Assembly (NCBI GenBank): GCA_965221035.1
Contig: OZ244860.1
Coordinates: 1,798,001 to 1,862,000 of the forward strand
DNA: 64,000 bases
Direction: 5' to 3'
Source: UBA6522 sp965221035
Lineage (GTDB): Bacteria > Pseudomonadota > Gammaproteobacteria > Steroidobacterales > Rariloculaceae
The notes beneath the pieces were generated by a model. That model did not search any database and was not told the DNA's origin. It was given only the letters and a program-made list of their open reading frames with translations. The position numbers and the translations under genes are program-made. How positions within the stretch are numbered: position 1 is the stretch's first letter; every line of letters begins with the position of its first letter. Positions 59,824-64,000 of the stretch are shown here, one piece after another.

Positions 59824-62229
59824 TCAGAAATCATACGACAACTTGACGCCGAGCGTGCGCGGCCGACCGATGGTCTTGGTGATCTCTCCGGTCGCCTCGT
59901 TCCTGGAGATGGCCAGTTCGTTGCGCTCGTTGGTGAGGTTGTGGACGAACAGCTTGCCCGTCATGCGCTCGCCGAACTCGATGGTGAAATTGGCATCCCA
60001 CAGCGTATAGGGCTCCATCTCCACCCGGCTGGGTGAAACGCCGTTCCACGCGGAACCCTTGTAGATCATCCCCAGCATGGCGTATGCATCCATGCCCCCC
60101 AGGCGCAGTGCGCGCTGGACTCTGAGGTTGCCGGCAAAATCGGGCTGCCGCGCCAGCGGCGTGCCAACCTGGGCAAACCGGTCGGCGGCGGACGGCGGCA
60201 CGTGGGTGATCTCGGAATCAACGAAAGCAATGGATCCGGCCACCGTCCAGTCGGCATCCAGAAGGTAGGTGAAATCCGCTTCCAGGCCATTGACCTTTGC
60301 GTTGCCCGCGTTGGTTTGAAACAAGATCAGGGAAATGGTCTCGTCCAATACATTGACCACGATGTCGTTCCAGTCGATGCTGAAGATGGCGCCATTGAAA
60401 CGGAGCCGGTCATCCAGCAGCGACGCCTTCCAACCGAACTCGATGTTCTGCGTGGTTTCCGTGTTGTAGTGGTCGGGAACGACCGAGCCGTCCCAAGCCG
60501 GCCCCCCGTTGCGGTTGAATCCACCAGTCGTGAATCCTTCGGAATAGGTCCCGTACAAGAGCAGGTTATCGCTGGGCGTATAGCTCAATGTCAACAACGG
60601 AATCGTGTCGGACTCGTTGGCCGGATTCAGCCGTTGGTCCAGGTTTTGCCCGGAATCCGCGTCCACGCCGCGGTTGCCGAAATTCGCCGAACCCACGGTG
60701 ACCAAGTCCTTCTCGTAGCTGCGGAGACCGGCGGTAATGCTCCAGTCCTCGCTGATCTGGGCCGTCACCTGCCCGAAGAAGGCATTTTCCTCGACGGTCG
60801 GGCTGATGTCGTTGAAGAACATCGTGCCGGGCGGTCGCGGCGAGGGGTCGAAACTGGTCGCGGTCGAAATGGGCGCGTTGCGCGGGAACCCCTGGTCGAT
60901 GGACCCGTAGTAGTTGAAATTCTGGCTGACCCCGCACCCCTGGGCGTCGCAGCCGGACTTGTTGTAGTAGTAACCGAGAATGAAGCTGAACCGGTTGCCC
61001 GCGTCCGAGGCGAGCCGGACTTCGTGGGTCAGGTCCTCGCTGTGGCCGAACGACGTATAGTCCTGCCGCGGAATGGAGCAGTGCGTATAGTCAGGGAAGT
61101 CGCAGGCGTAGTACGGCAGAAACCAGCCGGACTGGGTGTACCAGGAATAGTCGATGACCTGCTCCACGTCCCGGTCCATGAAGGAGCCGTTGTAGATCAC
61201 GTCCAGGGCCGCCAGACGGCCCTCCACCGTCAGCGCGGAGATGTTGACATCGTCATCGAGCGATCCCGGATTGTACTGCAGCACCTTCAGGTCGCCGATG
61301 TCGTCGCGGTAGGTGAAGGGCCCGCCGGTCTCGAGATTCTGGCTGGTGTGCTGGAACAGCACCGACCAGTCGTCGCTGAGGCTGGCCAGCGCGCTCAACC
61401 GGGCGCCGGTGTATTCCACGTCGTTGAGGTCGTTCTCGAGATAATCGGAATTGTCGAGCACGACGAAGGACGTGAGGTTGTCGTACGCGCCGCCGGAGTT
61501 GGCCACGATGCGGCGATTCTCGGCCAGGCTCATCGACCCGGGCGTGTTGTCGAGGAATCCGCCCTGGTAGTCGTTGTACGCGGCGATGCGGATCGCGAAC
61601 CGATCTTCGGCGATGGGGATGTTCACGAACCCCTCGATATTGTGGTTGGCTTCGGAACTGCCGTCCGTCGAACCCGTGCCCAGTTCGAAACTGGCGTCGA
61701 ATCCGTCCATCGAGGGCTTGTTGGTGATGAGCCGCACTGCGCCCGCCATGGATGCCGAGCCGAACAACGTTCCCTGCGGGCCGCTCAGCACTTCGACGCG
61801 GTTGATGTCCGTGACGTAGAGATCGACGTTGCGAACGCCCGCCGTGATGGGTGCATCGTCCAGGTAAACGGCCACCGAGGCGGCGGCGTCGACGCCGCCG
61901 GCCTGGAAGACGTTGCCGCCATTGGCGGCGATGCCGCGCATTTCCATGAACTGTCCGCCGGGTTGCGCGCCTTCGGCCTGCAGGTTGGGCAGGTACTTCA
62001 GGTAGTCCTGGAAGTGATCGATGTTCAGCGACTCGATGTCTCCTTGGCCGATGACCGAGACGGCGACCGCCGTGTCCTGCAGGGCCGTTTCACGCCGGGT
62101 GGCGGTGACGATGATCTCCTCGATCCGTGCCTGGTCGGCGCCTTGTCCCTGGACAGCCTGGGGCAGTCCCATCGTGCCTCCGGCGAGCGCCAGGGCAACC
62201 GCTTCACTGATCCTGTTTTTCTTGAACAT
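59824..62229 (-). CDS. TonB-dependent outer-membrane receptor
   Basis: This is an 801-residue receptor with a signal peptide (about residues 1-30), a TonB-box-like stretch IEEIIVTATRRE, and a plug domain with RGIAANGG and VEVLSGPQGTLFGSASMAGAVRLITNKP. A 22-strand barrel ends LGVKLSYDF with terminal Phe, as needed for Bam assembly. Two cysteine pairs lie in extracellular-loop regions (ACDFPDYTHC and SGCDAQGCG). The substrate is unknown; siderophores, plant or algal glycosides and peptides are all possible. The ATG at 62229 was chosen because the signal peptide follows directly. Confidence 0.92.
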   Translation of the reverse strand: MFKKNRISEAVALALAGGTMGLPQAVQGQGADQARIEEIIVTATRRETALQDTAVAVSVIGQGDIESLNIDHFQDYLKYLPNLQAEGAQPGGQFMEMRGIAANGGNVFQAGGVDAAASVAVYLDDAPITAGVRNVDLYVTDINRVEVLSGPQGTLFGSASMAGAVRLITNKPSMDGFDASFELGTGSTDGSSEANHNIEGFVNIPIAEDRFAIRIAAYNDYQGGFLDNTPGSMSLAENRRIVANSGGAYDNLTSFVVLDNSDYLENDLNDVEYTGARLSALASLSDDWSVLFQHTSQNLETGGPFTYRDDIGDLKVLQYNPGSLDDDVNISALTVEGRLAALDVIYNGSFMDRDVEQVIDYSWYTQSGWFLPYYACDFPDYTHCSIPRQDYTSFGHSEDLTHEVRLASDAGNRFSFILGYYYNKSGCDAQGCGVSQNFNYYGSIDQGFPRNAPISTATSFDPSPRPPGTMFFNDISPTVEENAFFGQVTAQISEDWSITAGLRSYEKDLVTVGSANFGNRGVDADSGQNLDQRLNPANESDTIPLLTLSYTPSDNLLLYGTYSEGFTTGGFNRNGGPAWDGSVVPDHYNTETTQNIEFGWKASLLDDRLRFNGAIFSIDWNDIVVNVLDETISLILFQTNAGNAKVNGLEADFTYLLDADWTVAGSIAFVDSEITHVPPSAADRFAQVGTPLARQPDFAGNLRVQRALRLGGMDAYAMLGMIYKGSAWNGVSPSRVEMEPYTLWDANFTIEFGERMTGKLFVHNLTNERNELAISRNEATGEITKTIGRPRTLGVKLSYDF

Positions 62230-62273
62230 AGGAGTCGTCCCCCTCAACCCGGTTAGGCAGTTGGCTTGTCTCA

Positions 62274-62303
62274 AGCATAGTCATTGGGTTCAATCCAAAT
62301 CAA
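62274..62303 (-). promoter_or_regulatory. Candidate promoter of the TonB receptor operon
   Basis: Minus-strand TTGATT (62303-62298), 18 bp, then TATGCT (62279-62274), about 45 bp upstream of the receptor ATG, in the AT-rich gap behind the MmgE/PrpD gene. The match is moderate. Confidence 0.4.
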
Positions 62304-62330
62304 TAGGATTAGCAAGATTGACAAGGGGCA

Positions 62331-63719
62331 TTAGCCTCGTTTATTCCGTCGAATATCGGGCGGTTGGGAAGGCGTGCGAAGCACCTCCAGCAAGCCTGTC
62401 ACAGGGCGTCCCGGATCGTTCAATTCCATGATCGTCCCGCGCAATCGCCGGGTTGTGCGCGCATCCAGCGACGGTGCGCACAGGTGCTCGAATTTTGAAC
62501 GGATTTCACCGTCGGACAGGGGGCGGTCCGCTTCGCCTGGCGGAAGGGTCGGTTCGGACTCGATTACCTCGCCGGACGACAGCGTCAGGCGCACGTCGGC
62601 CCAGCGCTCGGCAGGAAATCGTTTGTTGTAGCGGACCGACTCGCGGATGCGAATCCTGCGGCTGAGATCAAGGATGTCGGTGTCATGCAGCGCGTCATCG
62701 ACGACCTGCTCCACGCCGAGCCCCCCGCAAACGATGAACGCGGCGACCGGAAAGGCGATCGCGTACTGCGCCTCTTCAGTGTTGCGCGGCACGTGGCCCG
62801 CCAGTCGCAGCGCCTCGTGGAACGTGGTCACTTCCACTTCGGCGACTGCCGCGGGGTCGATGGTGTGACGCCGCATGATGGAGGCCAAGGCCGCGATGGC
62901 GGGTTGCGCCCACCGACACACCGGATAGGGCTTGAAATACTGGTTCAACAATTCCCACCGCCGACCCAGATCCTCCCAGAAGGGTCGGGCCTCCGGGTAC
63001 TCGATGGTCACGGCGGGCGCCCCGCTGAAACCCGACCCAGCGAGAAACGCGGCGCTGACTCCGCACATCGCGCCCCAGCCCGAGCCATCCTTCAGCATGG
63101 TGGGGTGGTCGATGCAGCGCATCATCTGGCTCCTTGGGCCGTGGTACTCCGCAATGCCCAGCGCGTGGCGCGTGCGATCAGTCGAAAGCCCCAGCAGACG
63201 GGCGCCGACCGCGGCACAGCCAAGGGCGTTCCAGGCGCCGGACGTATGGTAGTCGTCGGCGGTCGCGTGAAGACATATGCCCGCGCGCAGGCTGACTTCG
63301 TAGCCGACAGCCAGCGCGGTGAGGAAGTCTCTGCCGGATAGTTTCTGGCCTCCATGATGCCCGGCCGACGCAAGCGCATGCAGGGCCGGAAACACTGCCG
63401 CGCCCGCGTGTCCCTTGGCAAGGCTGTGGCCGTCGTGGGCGTCCACCGAGTCGATGGTCATGCCTCCCGCCAGCGCCGCGCCCATAGGGCTTGCGGTGCG
63501 CCCGGTGAAGATGATGTCGGAGGTGTACCGACCCGGCGCGAGAAAATCCACCGCGTGTTCGACGACAATGCCGGACAGGCTGGTCTGGCGCCCCGCCGCC
63601 GCGACCCCCGCCACATCGAGGCAACAACGCAGGGCCGTGCGGACGACGGCGTCCGGCAGGTCGCCGAACGCCGTGTCGTGGATGAAACCGACGATGTCCG
63701 GGGGTTGCGCCGCGGGCAT
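62331..63719 (-). CDS. MmgE/PrpD family protein
   Basis: This is a 462-residue protein of the family that includes 2-methylcitrate dehydratase and cis-aconitate decarboxylase. Typical features are DVAGVAAAGRQTSL, the active-site region SVDAHDGHSLAKGHAGAAVFPALHALA and FKPYPVCRWAQPAIAAL. MmgE/PrpD relatives outside the propionate cluster have uncharacterised substrates, and no prpB or prpC lies nearby. The stop of the C-terminal amidotransferase is 8 bp before its start codon on the coding path, so the two may form an operon. Confidence 0.88.
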   Translation of the reverse strand: MPAAQPPDIVGFIHDTAFGDLPDAVVRTALRCCLDVAGVAAAGRQTSLSGIVVEHAVDFLAPGRYTSDIIFTGRTASPMGAALAGGMTIDSVDAHDGHSLAKGHAGAAVFPALHALASAGHHGGQKLSGRDFLTALAVGYEVSLRAGICLHATADDYHTSGAWNALGCAAVGARLLGLSTDRTRHALGIAEYHGPRSQMMRCIDHPTMLKDGSGWGAMCGVSAAFLAGSGFSGAPAVTIEYPEARPFWEDLGRRWELLNQYFKPYPVCRWAQPAIAALASIMRRHTIDPAAVAEVEVTTFHEALRLAGHVPRNTEEAQYAIAFPVAAFIVCGGLGVEQVVDDALHDTDILDLSRRIRIRESVRYNKRFPAERWADVRLTLSSGEVIESEPTLPPGEADRPLSDGEIRSKFEHLCAPSLDARTTRRLRGTIMELNDPGRPVTGLLEVLRTPSQPPDIRRNKRG

Positions 63720-63726
63720 GGACCCT

Positions 63727-64000
63727 TTACTGGGTGGATTGCTCCTGGTGCTTCTCGATGGCCATGCGCAGGAAATTGTTCAGAACGACCTTGGACGTGC
63801 TGAACGACTGCGGGATTTCCGGATGGAACTGCGTGCCGTAGACCAGTCGGTCCGTGGCCCGCATCACCTCGTTGACCACCACGCCATCCGAATCCGTCGA
63901 CGTCGCCAGGATTTCCCAACCTTCCGGCACCACGGAGACGGCCCAGCTATGGGCCTTCGGACCGAAGAACGGCGTCACCATGCCGGAAAAGAACGGGTCA
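63727..64000 (-). CDS. Class-I glutamine amidotransferase-like protein, C-terminal fragment
   Basis: The C-terminal about 91 residues of a protein whose 5' part lies beyond the window. The stretch HSWAVSVVPEGWEILATS and the closing FHPEI (in YGTQFHPEIPQSF) are the His-Glu portion of the class-I glutaminase triad; the cysteine loop would be upstream. It resembles stand-alone GMP-synthase-like amidotransferases. The frame is open to the last base, so the internal ATG at 63981 is not the start. Confidence 0.8.
   Translation of the reverse strand, partial: DPFFSGMVTPFFGPKAHSWAVSVVPEGWEILATSTDSDGVVVNEVMRATDRLVYGTQFHPEIPQSFSTSKVVLNNFLRMAIEKHQEQSTQ

Noticed and set aside
1..64000. CRISPR array, intact insertion sequence, prophage, tRNA or rRNA genes
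   Set aside because: I looked for regularly spaced short repeats, transposase motifs, phage structural genes and tRNA signatures and found none; the only mobile-DNA trace is the eroded integrase end near 42.9 kb.

Overview
The window is high-GC bacterial chromosome from a gammaproteobacterium, probably an uncultured marine or host-associated lineage. The order dcw cluster, rnpB, rsmI, lpoA, yraN, diaA/gmhA, sspA, cytochrome bc1, degS/algW, murA, ibaG, kdsD-kdsC-lptCAB-rpoN-hpf-rapZ is the order known from Pseudomonas and relatives. MurE carries the DNPR meso-diaminopimelate signature. There are no tRNA or rRNA genes, no CRISPR array and no intact insertion sequence. Genes are tightly packed, with many ATGA, GTGA and TGATG stop-start overlaps and several TTG starts.

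Region 1 (1-12.6 kb, minus strand) is the division and cell-wall operon: mraZ, rsmH, ftsL, ftsI, murE, murF, mraY, murD, ftsW, murG, murC and the first codons of a probable murB. A sigma70-type promoter and three TGG boxes at 10-bp spacing lie in front of mraZ. RNase P RNA follows at 12.8-13.15 kb. Region 2 (13.2-23.4 kb) holds rsmI, a short lpoA, yraN, diaA, an exported beta-propeller lipoprotein with a diheme cytochrome c where sspB would be expected, then sspA and the bc1 operon petA-petB-petC, and divergently degS. A 137-bp tandem repeat with a 30-bp inverted arm fills the degS-murA gap.

Region 3 (23.8-31.5 kb) is the outer-membrane biogenesis block: murA and ibaG on the minus strand, then a plus-strand operon for Kdo synthesis (kdsD, kdsC), LPS export (lptC, lptA, lptB), sigma-54 (rpoN), hpf and rapZ, with ptsN absent. 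Region 4 (31.5-37.5 kb, minus) is a central-carbon operon, tkt-gap-pgk-pyk.

Region 5 (37.6-64 kb) is accessory. It contains a secreted trio (DUF6152-like protein, sulfatase, amidohydrolase) and a small mobile-DNA scar (vapBC, an eroded tyrosine recombinase, an AAA/DUF4143 ATPase). Next are a MacAB-like exporter with two separate permeases, an exported RidA, and a plus-strand run of LVIVD propeller, small secreted protein, TolC-like lipoprotein, Tat-exported multicopper oxidase and metallophosphoesterase. The last part holds a degenerate exported aldo-keto reductase with an exported alpha/beta hydrolase, an orphan DctP binding protein, a TonB receptor followed by a TPR-sulfotransferase, an MmgE/PrpD protein and a truncated class-I amidotransferase. 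The best candidates for something undescribed are the 49.3-54.6 kb periplasmic copper-type operon, the propeller/cytochrome pair at 16.4-18.8 kb, and the repeat at 23.4-23.7 kb.
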